In this document: positions 19,406 to 27,362 of the stretch, piece by piece
How positions within the stretch are numbered: the stretch's first letter is position 1
How the letters are laid out: each line of letters opens with the position of its first letter
Assembly (NCBI GenBank): GCA_016213785.1
Contig: JACQZQ010000008.1
Coordinates: forward strand, 165,640 to 229,639
Direction of reading: 5' to 3'
DNA from: Acidobacteriota bacterium
Lineage (GTDB): Bacteria; Acidobacteriota; Blastocatellia; Chloracidobacteriales; JADJPF01
DNA length: 64,000 nucleotides
Notes under the pieces: generated by a model
What the model saw: the letters and a program-made list of their open reading frames with translations, nothing else
What the model was told of the DNA's origin: nothing
Database searches by the model: none
Position numbers and translations under genes: made by a program

Positions 19406-19681
19406 TTAATACTCAATACGAAAACCTTGAAACTTCCCTGAGATTTCTAAAACTTTTTCCTCTATTTGAACTACTTGGGCGTGATAGGGGCCTGCGGCTA
19501 GTTCTTTTTTAAATCCCTCAATTGCTTCGCGCTGACCTTCAGCTACTACCTCTACTTGTCCTGAAGTTAGATTTCGTGCATAACCAGAGATTTGATATTG
19601 GTTTGCTGCACGCATTGCAAAATAGCGATAGCCTACGCCTTGAACTTTACCACTAATGAGGAAATAACGGGCTATATGCAT
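19406..19681 (-). CDS. acyP: Acylphosphatase
   Basis: The 91-aa protein spans one acylphosphatase domain. The phosphate loop GKVQGVGYRYF holds the catalytic R19, and YARNLTSG supplies the catalytic N37. It hydrolyses acyl phosphates such as carbamoyl or acetyl phosphate in the cytoplasm. Length and motifs are standard. It lies 80 nt upstream of the PilZ gene in the same direction and follows tRNA-Pro. The same fold occurs as the first domain of HypF at 3.4 kb. Confidence 0.95.
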   Translation of the reverse strand: MHIARYFLISGKVQGVGYRYFAMRAANQYQISGYARNLTSGQVEVVAEGQREAIEGFKKELAAGPYHAQVVQIEEKVLEISGKFQGFRIEY

Positions 19682-19748
19682 AATTATTATGTCTGTTTAG
19701 AGTATCGAAGTTAAAAAGTGCGTAAGATTAATATACTAAGACTCTAGA

Positions 19749-19822
19749 TCGGGGCGAGTGGATTCGAACCACCGGCCTCACGGTCCCGAACCGTGCACTC
19801 TACCAGACTGAGCCACGCCCCG
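19749..19822 (-). tRNA. tRNA-Pro (anticodon CGG)
   Basis: On the minus strand the acceptor CGGGGCG/CGCCCCG pairs fully, with A as discriminator. The anticodon stem CACGG/CCGTG carries loop TTCGGGA, giving anticodon CGG for CCG codons. The T-arm has GGTTCGAATCC. C1-G72 is typical for proline tRNAs. CCA is not encoded. Confidence 0.95.
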
Positions 19823-20095
19823 AAAAATTTGCTTTACTTGGGGAAATTTTTCCTAAAAAGTATATGGCATGGATTTTTTCTGTCAAGTTACTTCTGAGAC
19901 TACAGTAAATAGCCTCTTTTAGAGATTTTGGTTAAATAAAAACTTGAATCTATATTTTAATTAATTATAAAAAAATTAAGTTATTGGAAGTATGTAAATA
20001 TATTGATGGAAAGTAATATAAGACAGAACAGTTAGACTAAACCAAAAGTTTAAGTAAGAGAACCTTAAAACCAAAAGTTTATTTTACTTAAGTTA

Positions 20096-20563
20096 TTATG
20101 CTCCAGAAGGAGCGCCTTTAACTGAAGACTGGTCAGAATTTTGTTCTAAATCTCGCTTAATGCCATCTAGTATTCCGTTAATAAATTGTGTTGCTTCATA
20201 AGTACTAAAACGGCGAGCAATTTCTAAGGCTTCATTAATAATGACGGTTTTGGGAGTATTAGGCTCATAGAAAAATTCATAAACAGCCATTCTAAGTAAA
20301 TTACGATCAACTACAGCCATACGAGAAATACGCCAATTAGCAGCCCGGTTACTGATTCGGTCATCTATTTCTTCTTGGTGGGCAATTGTGCCAACAACCA
20401 GATTAGTCGCAAAATCAGTAATTTCTGAACTAGATTCTGAAACAGCCGTTTCGCACATTTCTTCCCAATAGGTCTTAATTAAATCTTCTACCTTTGGACG
20501 TGCAATATCATATTGAAAGAGCATTTGTAAGGCACACTCTCTAGCCTTACGACGAGCACCCAT
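20096..20563 (-). CDS. nusB: Transcription antitermination factor NusB
   Basis: The 155-aa all-helical protein begins MGARRKARECALQMLFQYD, the basic RNA-binding N-terminus of NusB. It ends in the family core VDRNLLRMAVYEFFY and VIINEALEIARRFS. NusB binds boxA RNA with NusE in ribosomal RNA antitermination. The C-terminal tail (NSDQSSVKGAPSGA) is disordered. It follows ribH by 45 nt in the same direction, the common ribH-nusB order. Confidence 0.96.
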   Translation of the reverse strand: MGARRKARECALQMLFQYDIARPKVEDLIKTYWEEMCETAVSESSSEITDFATNLVVGTIAHQEEIDDRISNRAANWRISRMAVVDRNLLRMAVYEFFYEPNTPKTVIINEALEIARRFSTYEATQFINGILDGIKRDLEQNSDQSSVKGAPSGA

Positions 20564-20608
20564 AATTTTTTTACCTAAAACCTAAATAAATTAGTTTAAT
20601 TACTTAAA

Positions 20609-21091
20609 CTAGTTGTTAATACTTTGTTGAATTTGTTGGCACAAATTAACCATTTCTACAGCAGACATTGCTGCTTCAGCACCTTTGTTACCAGCCTTCA
20701 TTCCTGCACGATCAATAGCCTGATCTACAGAATCGGCAGTAATAATCCCATAGGTAATAGGAATATTACTAGTTAGAGCAATCTGTGCTATTCCTTTGGT
20801 TACTTCTGCGGCAATATAGTCAAAATGAGGTGTCTCACCTCTAATTACAGCGCCTAGACAAACTATAGCGTCCCATTTATTGGTTTGTGTTAATTGTTTA
20901 ACTATTAAAGGAATTTCAAATGAACCAGGAACCCTACAAATTGTAATGTCGTTACTTTGTGCTCCAAGGCGTTCTAATATATCGACTGCCCCACCTACTA
21001 GGCGATTTACTACTAGATCATTCCATCTACTAGCAACTAGAGCAAACTTAAAGCCTGTAGCATTAAGCGATCCCTGTATTTGTCGCGGCAC
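20609..21091 (-). CDS. ribH: 6,7-dimethyl-8-ribityllumazine synthase
   Basis: The 160-aa enzyme is of normal length. It has ALVASRWNDLV at the start, the VPGSFEIP loop and the catalytic region GAVIRGETPHFDYI with His. The C-terminal GxKAGNKGAEAA helix is intact. It condenses the ribityl-amino-uracil with dihydroxybutanone phosphate, the penultimate step to riboflavin. The start is GTG at 21091 behind a strong AAGGAAGG. No other rib gene is near and no FMN riboswitch was seen upstream. Confidence 0.97.
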   Translation of the reverse strand: MPRQIQGSLNATGFKFALVASRWNDLVVNRLVGGAVDILERLGAQSNDITICRVPGSFEIPLIVKQLTQTNKWDAIVCLGAVIRGETPHFDYIAAEVTKGIAQIALTSNIPITYGIITADSVDQAIDRAGMKAGNKGAEAAMSAVEMVNLCQQIQQSINN

Positions 21092-21186
21092 TTTTGCCTT
21101 CCTTTAAGAGTTAAGCTATGTGTTTGGTCAGCAGTATAGTGTTAGCCTTTTAGCCTTGTCAACACTCTGATGCTCGATCTTTGCTA

Positions 21187-21633
21187 TTACAAAGCCTTAT
21201 CATAAATATGGTTTTGAAAAGCACTTAAGACTTTTTCAGGAAAAGTAGAACGCTTACGCTCACTATTTACTACTAAGTGTGTGCTTTCTCCTTCACATAG
21301 TTTACACCTATCGTTTACACGATAAATATCATAACCAAATTTAATTAACCTACGATTAACTTGTTTAAGATAAGTACGAACTAAAATTTCATCATCATAA
21401 ACTGCTGAGGCTAAGTAACGGCAATTAATTTCTATAAGAGGAGTAAATAGCTTATATTCTTCTTCTAGATCGCGATATGTAAAACCTAACTGACGAAAAT
21501 AATCTGTTCTCCCTACTTCCATCCAAACTAAATAATTAGCATGGTAGACAATTCTCATAGAATCTGTTTCAGCATAACGTACCCTAAGTAGCGAATCTAC
21601 AAAGTGTTTAGGTAAGTTTTTTTTATTTTCCAT
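21187..21633 (-). CDS. Acyl-CoA thioesterase, 4-hydroxybenzoyl-CoA thioesterase (YbgC-like) family
   Basis: The 148-aa single hot-dog-fold protein has the family active site RYAETDSMRIVYHANYLVW, with D24 as the catalytic acid and HANY following. The typical end-of-helix EVGRTDYFR is present. YbgC-type enzymes hydrolyse short-chain or lipid-linked acyl thioesters. Here Ser-Met-Arg replaces the usual A-x-G between Asp and VYHANY, a small deviation. Two CxxC-like cysteines (DRCKLCEG) near residue 109 are unusual for the family. It is the first gene of the minus-strand run that continues to ribH. Confidence 0.85.
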   Translation of the reverse strand: MENKKNLPKHFVDSLLRVRYAETDSMRIVYHANYLVWMEVGRTDYFRQLGFTYRDLEEEYKLFTPLIEINCRYLASAVYDDEILVRTYLKQVNRRLIKFGYDIYRVNDRCKLCEGESTHLVVNSERKRSTFPEKVLSAFQNHIYDKAL

Positions 21634-22014
21634 AACAAATTAAACCTTTAATAAAACTAATAATTAAAAACATTAAAACACCAACAATAACACGAATATT
21701 AAGAATATTAAGAATGCTAGGAATGTTTCAATCAATTGATGGTTAAATTATGGTATTTAAGCATAATCGTTCTTGATCTAATTACTAAGAATAGGTAAAA
21801 TTTTCTGGAAATATAAGCGAATTCTCTTTTTATATAAATAATACTATGTAATAATCATTGTTTGTAACATAATAAAACTTAATCGTAAGAAGATAAAACA
21901 TTTCTACAAATAATAAAACGGTGTTTATAAACACTTGTAGCTACAAGTGTTTATAAATATGAAGGCTAATAAAATATAATGTTTTCTAACAATAGACTGG
22001 AGGGAAAAAGTTTA
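21634..22014. other. Divergent intergenic region with a large palindrome
   Basis: About 380 nt separate the divergent thioesterase and GYF-protein genes. The region is AT-rich, with short direct repeats of AATATTAAGAAT near 21700-21720. It contains the 34-bp palindrome at 21924-21957. No ORF with a ribosome site was seen apart from the short extension that precedes the chosen start at 22015. Confidence 0.5.
21924..21957. promoter_or_regulatory. Perfect 34-bp palindrome (candidate operator)
   Basis: The left arm TTTATAAACACTTGTAG is followed with no spacer by its exact reverse complement. The unit TGTTTATA occurs on the left (21922) and again at 21948. The palindrome lies 57 nt before the start at 22015. 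No T-run follows, so a terminator is unlikely; a dimeric repressor site or cruciform is more plausible. Confidence 0.55.
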
Positions 22015-23634
22015 ATGAGTAGTCCAAATAACCCAAATGAAGTTTGGCAAATAATGATCGAAGGTCAGGTTTATGAAGCTGATACAAACACCTTAAAAGA
22101 ATGGGCAGCAGAAGGTCGCGTTCTACCCACAGATAAAGTAAAAAAAGGTTCTCTAAATTGGAATGATGCTAATCGTATTCCAATGCTAAGAGCTATTTTT
22201 TCTGGAGAAACTCCTTCTCAACCAATAACTTCACCTCTTTCGCCACCTTCATCACCTTCATCACCTTCATCACCTATTACACCATCTAATCAACAGTACT
22301 ATCCACAGCAAGACATTGGAAAAAATCCGACTGGCAATCTTCCTAGCGTATATAATAGCTCTAGTCAATATAATGCTCCTGCTAGTGGAGCAATGCCTGT
22401 TTTTAACCCTGCTACAGGCTCAGCTCCAATGGCTAGCCCAACAGGTGCAGGAGGTTGTACCAATCACCCTGATCTAGTTGTTAGGTTTATTTGTCGGATG
22501 TGTAATGCTCCTTTTTGTAAGGATTGCCCTAAAATGGTTGGTAGTGTTGCAATCTGCCCTGCTTGTGGCGATATGTGTAATAAGGCAGAGGAAATAATTC
22601 AAAAAGCTAATTACACAGCAAAAACGGTTTCTGATTATGGATCTGCTCAGGATTTTGGAGTAAATGAATTTGCCCAAGCACTAAAATATCCTTTTCGTCA
22701 TAAAATACCTTTAATCTTTGGAACTATTGTTTATGCTTTTTTTACTTTAGGTAGCGAAATTGGTGGTAGACAAGCCTCTTTAATTGCAACTGTATTTGCA
22801 ACTGTATTTCTTTTTGGCTGTATGTCACTTGCTATTCGTCAGGTTTCTTTAGGCAGAATAGCTAATAGCTTTCTCCCAGACTTTAGCGCTTTTTCTATAT
22901 ATGACGATATAATAAGACCTCTTGGATTAAGTATCTCTGTATCAGTAATTACTTTTGCTCCTATAGTAGTTTTAGTGGTTGCTTTAGCTGCAACAGGGAA
23001 GTTTGCCTTTTTTGCGACTCCTGATATGATGCCACCTCCACCAGAGCCTATAGATGTTAAGTCTCTTATTGAGGGTAATGACCCAGATAAAGATTTAGAG
23101 ACAATGAAAAGATTACAACAAATGGAGCCTACACGTGATTTAGGTGTAAGAGATTTAGAGAAAAAAGACAAAGAGAAACAAAAAGAACAGGAGATGAAAA
23201 ATCTTGAAGAAGAAGCAACAGGTCAATACTTAAAACAAATGATAGCTGCTGGTGCAGTAGCTCTATTAATTATAGGTTTAGGCTTAATTTGGGCGTTTTT
23301 TTATTACCCTATGGCTATTACAATAGCTGGATTTACTCAAGACTTTAAGGCTGTTCTTAACCCTACACTAGGCTTTGATACAATGAAAACAATGGGTAAT
23401 GTTTATGTAAGAGCATTTTTAATGTATGCTACTCTTACGATTTCTGGCTTAATAATAAAAGCTATTTTGGCTGTAATAATGCTTCCTATACTGGTACTTC
23501 CATATTTAGGGCTTGCTGTTTATAACACTGTTTCAGGAGTGTTTACCTTTTATACAAGCCTAGTTTTATCTTGTATATTAGGGCTTGCCCTTTATAAATG
23601 CGCTGATAAACTTGATATAATTGTTGATAAATAA
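22015..23634 (+). CDS. Membrane protein with GYF-like domain and B-box-type zinc finger
   Basis: From the ATG at 22015 (GGAGG at the right distance; the frame opens at 21979) the protein has 539 residues. Residues 8-60 resemble GYF_2 domains (WQIMIEGQVYEAD...LPTDKVKKG...W). A Pro/Ser-rich linker with repeated SSPSSP follows. A Cys/His cluster at about 149-190 (CTNHPD, CRMCNAPFCKDC, CPACGDMC) fits a B-box-like zinc finger. The C-terminal 330 residues hold five or six membrane helices of Yip1-like appearance around a charged coiled segment. The function is unknown. It is followed by a terminator. Confidence 0.6.
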   Translation: MSSPNNPNEVWQIMIEGQVYEADTNTLKEWAAEGRVLPTDKVKKGSLNWNDANRIPMLRAIFSGETPSQPITSPLSPPSSPSSPSSPITPSNQQYYPQQDIGKNPTGNLPSVYNSSSQYNAPASGAMPVFNPATGSAPMASPTGAGGCTNHPDLVVRFICRMCNAPFCKDCPKMVGSVAICPACGDMCNKAEEIIQKANYTAKTVSDYGSAQDFGVNEFAQALKYPFRHKIPLIFGTIVYAFFTLGSEIGGRQASLIATVFATVFLFGCMSLAIRQVSLGRIANSFLPDFSAFSIYDDIIRPLGLSISVSVITFAPIVVLVVALAATGKFAFFATPDMMPPPPEPIDVKSLIEGNDPDKDLETMKRLQQMEPTRDLGVRDLEKKDKEKQKEQEMKNLEEEATGQYLKQMIAAGAVALLIIGLGLIWAFFYYPMAITIAGFTQDFKAVLNPTLGFDTMKTMGNVYVRAFLMYATLTISGLIIKAILAVIMLPILVLPYLGLAVYNTVSGVFTFYTSLVLSCILGLALYKCADKLDIIVDK

Positions 23635-23679
23635 TCTATCCAAATAGCCTAAGAAAATAACTTATGTTAGAAAATAAAT

Positions 23680-23716
23680 AGGACACAAGAATAATTTGCA
23701 TGTTATTCTGTGTCCT
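23680..23716 (+). terminator. Terminator of the GYF/B-box gene
   Basis: AGGACACAAGAATAA pairs with TTATTCTGTGTCCT, giving a 14-bp stem with one bulge and an 8-nt loop. A T-rich tail (TTGTAATTTATTTTG) follows. It sits about 45 nt after the stop. Confidence 0.7.
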
Positions 23717-23849
23717 TTGTAATTTATTTTGTATGATTTATTTACTGCCTAACTACCAGACTGCTAGACTGTTAAATTGTTAGATTATTATATTGCTTGG
23801 GAACCAATTTTCACTTGTTGAGATTATATCTGTACACGGAGGCACGTGG

Positions 23850-24485
23850 ATGAGTAAATCCGATGAGGAACTCATGCGGGATTTTCAAATAGGTAATGAA
23901 ACATCTTTTGTTACTCTGTATGAACGCTATAAGTTGGCAATATATCGGTTTCTTTATCGCAAGCTTGGTCATCAAGCCCGCGCTGAAGATTTGACTCAAG
24001 AGGTTTTTGTAGCCCTAGTTGAACATCGTAAGGAATGGCGACAGGAATCTTCTTTTAAGACTTATCTTTACCGTATTGCTCATAATCGTGCTATTTCTGA
24101 AATGCGTCGTAGCGAATATAAGGTAATGGTAGAGGCAGATAATGAAGCCAATACTGAAAAAGTAGCTAAAGTAGCAACACCTAATACTTCTCCCTCTGCT
24201 TCAGTCGAACAAAAGCAATTGCAAGTAAAAGTGCAACAGGCATTAACAATGCTTGATAAGGAATATCGTGAACCTATTGTTCTACGTGAGTATGAAGACT
24301 TAAGTTATGAAGAAATATCTTTAATACTTGAAATACCTGTTGGTACGGTAAAATCACGAATTTTTCGTGGTAAAGTAGAACTTAAACGTTTATTAGAACC
24401 AATGCTTACCACAACTTCGGATCAGGTTCTTAAACCTCCAAACATTGGCTCGCCGCCTAAAATATCAGGCAATATGCGGACTTAA
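23850..24485 (+). CDS. RNA polymerase ECF-type sigma factor
   Basis: From ATG 23850 the protein has 211 residues. GGAGG lies just upstream; the 19 residues opened by 23793 are outside the fold. Region 2 is clear (YERYKLAIYRFLYRKLGH...AEDLTQEVFVAL, then TYLYRIAHNRAI), and region 4 ends in YEEISLILEIPVGTVKSRIFRGK, the helix-turn-helix for -35 binding. The following gene encodes a zinc anti-sigma factor, so it should be held inactive until a signal releases it. The C-terminal 25 residues are a disordered extension. Confidence 0.94.
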   Translation: MSKSDEELMRDFQIGNETSFVTLYERYKLAIYRFLYRKLGHQARAEDLTQEVFVALVEHRKEWRQESSFKTYLYRIAHNRAISEMRRSEYKVMVEADNEANTEKVAKVATPNTSPSASVEQKQLQVKVQQALTMLDKEYREPIVLREYEDLSYEEISLILEIPVGTVKSRIFRGKVELKRLLEPMLTTTSDQVLKPPNIGSPPKISGNMRT

Positions 24486-24532
24486 ACTTGTGAGTAAACT
24501 TGATTTGAAAATTTTACGATAGGGATTTGGTT

Positions 24533-26083
24533 ATGAACTGTGATGCAATTATAGAAAACCTTCAAGCCTTTCTAGATAATGAACTAGAATCAAGCTGCCG
24601 TAGCGAAGTAGAGCTACACTTAAAAGCTTGCAAAGATTGCCATCAAATGGTTGATGATCTAGGCGATTTATCTAGCTTATTACGAAGTTGTGATGTCCCA
24701 ACCCCTAACTTACCAACTGGACAACAACTTTTAGCAAAAGCTGGCTATAAACCTAAAAATTCTTTCTCTCAATTTATTCATTCAGTATATAGTTTTCTGT
24801 TTAAGTATAAAGCTCCTGTATTAGCTACCGTAAGTGTAGTTGCAGTATTAGGCGTAGTTATTAATATGTCTGGGTTTATGAGTTTTTACTCTCAAGCTCC
24901 GTCAATGAGTCCTCAATTCTCAACACAAGAAAAAGCCACTAGCGACTCAGCTACAAAACCTTCTACTTTAAGATCTACTCCAAAAGAGGAAGAAATAACT
25001 CAGGAAAGTAATATATCTAATAAAAATGTAAACTCACCTACCCTAGAATTTTCTCAACCAAAAGCTGTTACAACACCAGTTCTTAAAGATAAAGCTAGTA
25101 ATGAACAAGTGATTTTAGATAATGCTCTTGGTGGTGTAGAAGGAAATGCTGTTGTAGAAATATCAGCAGGCAAGTCTGAATTTGTTAACTCTGAACCTGC
25201 TTCTCTACCCCCTTCTCCTTCTGATGTTGCTCTTGAACCAAAAAAAGCTGCTAAAGTAGAAACTGATAATAAAACTAGAGATGAATTAGAAAAAGGAGAT
25301 TCTCAAGGACGAGCCATTACAATAGATAAAGATGCTTTAGCAAAGCTAGGAAAAACAACTGAGACTAAAACACCTAGCCCAGCTCCTTTAGCTGAAGAAT
25401 CCTTAGCTAGTAAAGCAAAGGATAGTAGAACTGATGTAAGTACTTTTAGTAAAGAAACTACTAAAACAAAACCTACTGAAACCCTTGAAGAAAAACCAAA
25501 AAAACTTTTAGATGGAGAAGAGTCTAGAGGAAATGAAGTTGCTATAAGAAGCTCAAAACCTAAAGCTAGTACTGATAGCAACCCTAATTTATCTAGACCT
25601 GGAGCTTCATCTAAATCAGGAATGTCTATGTCAGGCTCAATGTCACAAAAGCCTGCACCTCCTGCTCGTGAACAAGAAGCAAAAAAATTAGTTTTTAAGT
25701 CAACAGATATAACCCTTGAAACCTCTGACCTTAAACAAACTAAAGAGAATTTAGCCCAACTTGCTAAAGAACAACAGGGAGACTTTACTGCTCTAGAAAA
25801 TGAACGAATTATTAAAATTACTATTAAGATACCTATAACAAATTTTGATTCTACTTTAGCTAAATTACGTAAGTTTGGTAATGTTTCTAGAGAAAAAACT
25901 ACTGAAAAAGATATTCCTTTAGATAGTGTTGAAAAGCAATCAGATGATAGTAAAAATGGTAAAAGAGCAGAGTCAAAAAATGAAGATAAAAAATCTGGTG
26001 AAAAAGACCAAGTAGAATTTAGACGTAAACAAGCAAATCTAGCTGTAATTAATTTAGTCTTAGAGCTAAAAAACTCTAAATAA
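24533..26083 (+). CDS. Membrane anti-sigma factor (ZAS-type) with DUF4349-like C-terminal domain
   Basis: From the ATG at 24533 (AGGGA spaced 7 nt) the product has 516 residues; a TTG at 24527 is less likely. The N-terminus is a zinc-binding anti-sigma domain with H29, C33 and C36 (ELHLKACKDC). A single membrane helix follows (APVLATVSVVAVLGVVI, about 85-105). A very long Ser/Thr/Lys/Pro-rich periplasmic linker comes next. The last 140 residues (STDITLETSDLKQTKENLAQLAKEQQ...) resemble DUF4349, a periplasmic sensing-type module. It lies 47 nt after the sigma factor gene. The signal is unknown. Confidence 0.82.
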   Translation: MNCDAIIENLQAFLDNELESSCRSEVELHLKACKDCHQMVDDLGDLSSLLRSCDVPTPNLPTGQQLLAKAGYKPKNSFSQFIHSVYSFLFKYKAPVLATVSVVAVLGVVINMSGFMSFYSQAPSMSPQFSTQEKATSDSATKPSTLRSTPKEEEITQESNISNKNVNSPTLEFSQPKAVTTPVLKDKASNEQVILDNALGGVEGNAVVEISAGKSEFVNSEPASLPPSPSDVALEPKKAAKVETDNKTRDELEKGDSQGRAITIDKDALAKLGKTTETKTPSPAPLAEESLASKAKDSRTDVSTFSKETTKTKPTETLEEKPKKLLDGEESRGNEVAIRSSKPKASTDSNPNLSRPGASSKSGMSMSGSMSQKPAPPAREQEAKKLVFKSTDITLETSDLKQTKENLAQLAKEQQGDFTALENERIIKITIKIPITNFDSTLAKLRKFGNVSREKTTEKDIPLDSVEKQSDDSKNGKRAESKNEDKKSGEKDQVEFRRKQANLAVINLVLELKNSK

Positions 26084-26230
26084 AGATAAAGTTCTATAAG
26101 TTTAGATAAAACCTAAAAATCTCTGTTGTTATAACCGCTAAAAATAATATTGAGGTATTTTTCTTAGTTTATTTTTATAACTAGGAAAAATACCCCGAAT
26201 TTTTAACAGATGCTAAATTTAATACTTAAG

Positions 26231-26623
26231 TTAAGCTGCTACAGGCATTGGTGATATTAATGCTGATAAAACACTTGGTAATGCTTCTGGTAAACTAAAG
26301 ACTGGTATACGAATAGGAAGATTTTTTAATAATCTCATCATTTTCTCAATTCCACTTGGGTTAATTGAATGAATAACCATTTTAGTACTATGGTTTAAGC
26401 AATCTGTCTGAGCTAGACGGCTAGCTACAGTAGAACCATTTGTGCGATTAGCTAGATCATAGTCTAATAAAATCAAGTTAAATCTAATTAAATCAACTAA
26501 TTCTAATGCTTCTGTGGCATCTTTAGCCCAATAAATTTTATGGCCTTCTAGTAATGGCTCTATTAATTCTCGGCGGTAAGCCTCATCTTCAAGTACTAAA
26601 ACTTTTAGCAACTGTTCTTTCAT
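26231..26623 (-). CDS. Stand-alone response regulator receiver protein (atypical)
   Basis: From the ATG at 26623, set by AGGAG just upstream, the protein has 130 residues. The open frame starts at 26641. It is one CheY-like domain. The acidic pair E12/D13 and phosphoacceptor D54 (LILLDYD) are present, and the S at the end of MVIHS stands for the conserved Thr/Ser. The conserved lysine of the last loop is missing: the segment reads RIPVFSLPEAL. Phosphorylation may therefore be altered. No output domain or histidine kinase is adjacent. Confidence 0.7.
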   Translation of the reverse strand: MKEQLLKVLVLEDEAYRRELIEPLLEGHKIYWAKDATEALELVDLIRFNLILLDYDLANRTNGSTVASRLAQTDCLNHSTKMVIHSINPSGIEKMMRLLKNLPIRIPVFSLPEALPSVLSALISPMPVAA

Positions 26624-26641
26624 ATTAAAATCTCCTAGCAT

Positions 26642-27239
26642 TATTTTGGGTTGGATATTTTTTTCTATAGCAACCTTTGTGCCAAACCCATTTATTATTT
26701 TTTTGCCTTAAAATATTTATTGATAAAAGTCCAAATCCTGTGTTTTATCAATAAGATAAACCAAACATTATCTTAAAGGTTCATTTTACTACTACAAATA
26801 TCTTACTCTTAGCTATCTGTCAAAAATGGCACCATTGTCAATTCTGTCATACGAAATAGTGTCATTTTTGACACAAGTAAAATTTTATACTTTACAAAAT
26901 ATACTTTATAAGAATAGATGATTTTTACTTTATATTTAGTTGAGAAGAGTTAAAATCTTTGATGTTTTCTTGCTTGTTAGACACGCTTTACCCCCATTTT
27001 AGTTCCCTGAAATACTAATATTTTTTCCGAAAAATTAATCTTATAAAGATAAATTTTATTAGAAAGAGTAAGAGGTATTACTAGTATTAAGTTTTTTTGA
27101 GACTAAATGTTTTCATTTCCCTTATTTGTTAACATAATTAAAATCTAGATTAGAAAACCATTCTTAAATCTGCATTTGGATGGTTAAGCTTAAAGCTCGG
27201 TTATGGTAGAATGCTGGCATATTTTTAGGAGGAAAATTT
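26642..27239. other. Long divergent intergenic region (598 nt)
   Basis: The gap lies between the receiver gene (minus) and the Hsp70-like operon (plus). It is AT-rich with no open frame that carries a ribosome site. It contains the inverted repeat at 26818-26873 and, at its right end, AGGAGG for the 37-aa peptide. A structured RNA or long leader could lie here, but I see no known motif. Confidence 0.5.
26818..26873. promoter_or_regulatory. Wide inverted repeat built from TGTCA units
   Basis: TGTCAAAAATGGCAC (26818-26832) and GTGTCATTTTTGACA (26859-26873) are reverse complements at 14 of 15 positions. The 26-nt spacer holds two further TGTCA copies. Repeated half-sites on both strands suggest a multi-site operator rather than a terminator. 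It is 195 nt upstream of the receiver gene and 367 nt upstream of the Hsp70 operon. Confidence 0.5.
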
Positions 27240-27353
27240 ATGAGTAGCTCAACTAAAGAACCTTCTGGTGGTGTTAAAATGCTAGTTGGTATGCTATATG
27301 TTGTAGGTATTATTTTACAAGCTGTCATCATCTACTATTGTTTAACTATATAA
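27240..27353 (+). CDS. 37-aa membrane peptide at the head of the Hsp70-like operon
   Basis: ATG at 27240 follows a strong AGGAGG (27228-27233). The peptide has a polar start (MSSSTKEPSGGVK) and one membrane helix (MLVGMLYVVGIILQAVIIYY). It ends 9 nt before the Hsp70-like gene, so they are surely co-transcribed. Small single-span proteins can recruit chaperones to the membrane; that role here is inference. Confidence 0.72.
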   Translation: MSSSTKEPSGGVKMLVGMLYVVGIILQAVIIYYCLTI

Positions 27354-27362
27354 TTAAAAATC

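Noticed and set aside
20609..21186. FMN riboswitch before ribH
   Set aside because: The gap before ribH is about 95 nt and shows none of the conserved RFN-element segments; only a plain ribosome site is seen.
26826..26842. TGGCAC as part of a sigma-54 promoter
   Set aside because: The required TTGC at the proper spacing is missing; the bases there read TCAA. The TGGCAC belongs to the TGTCA inverted repeat.
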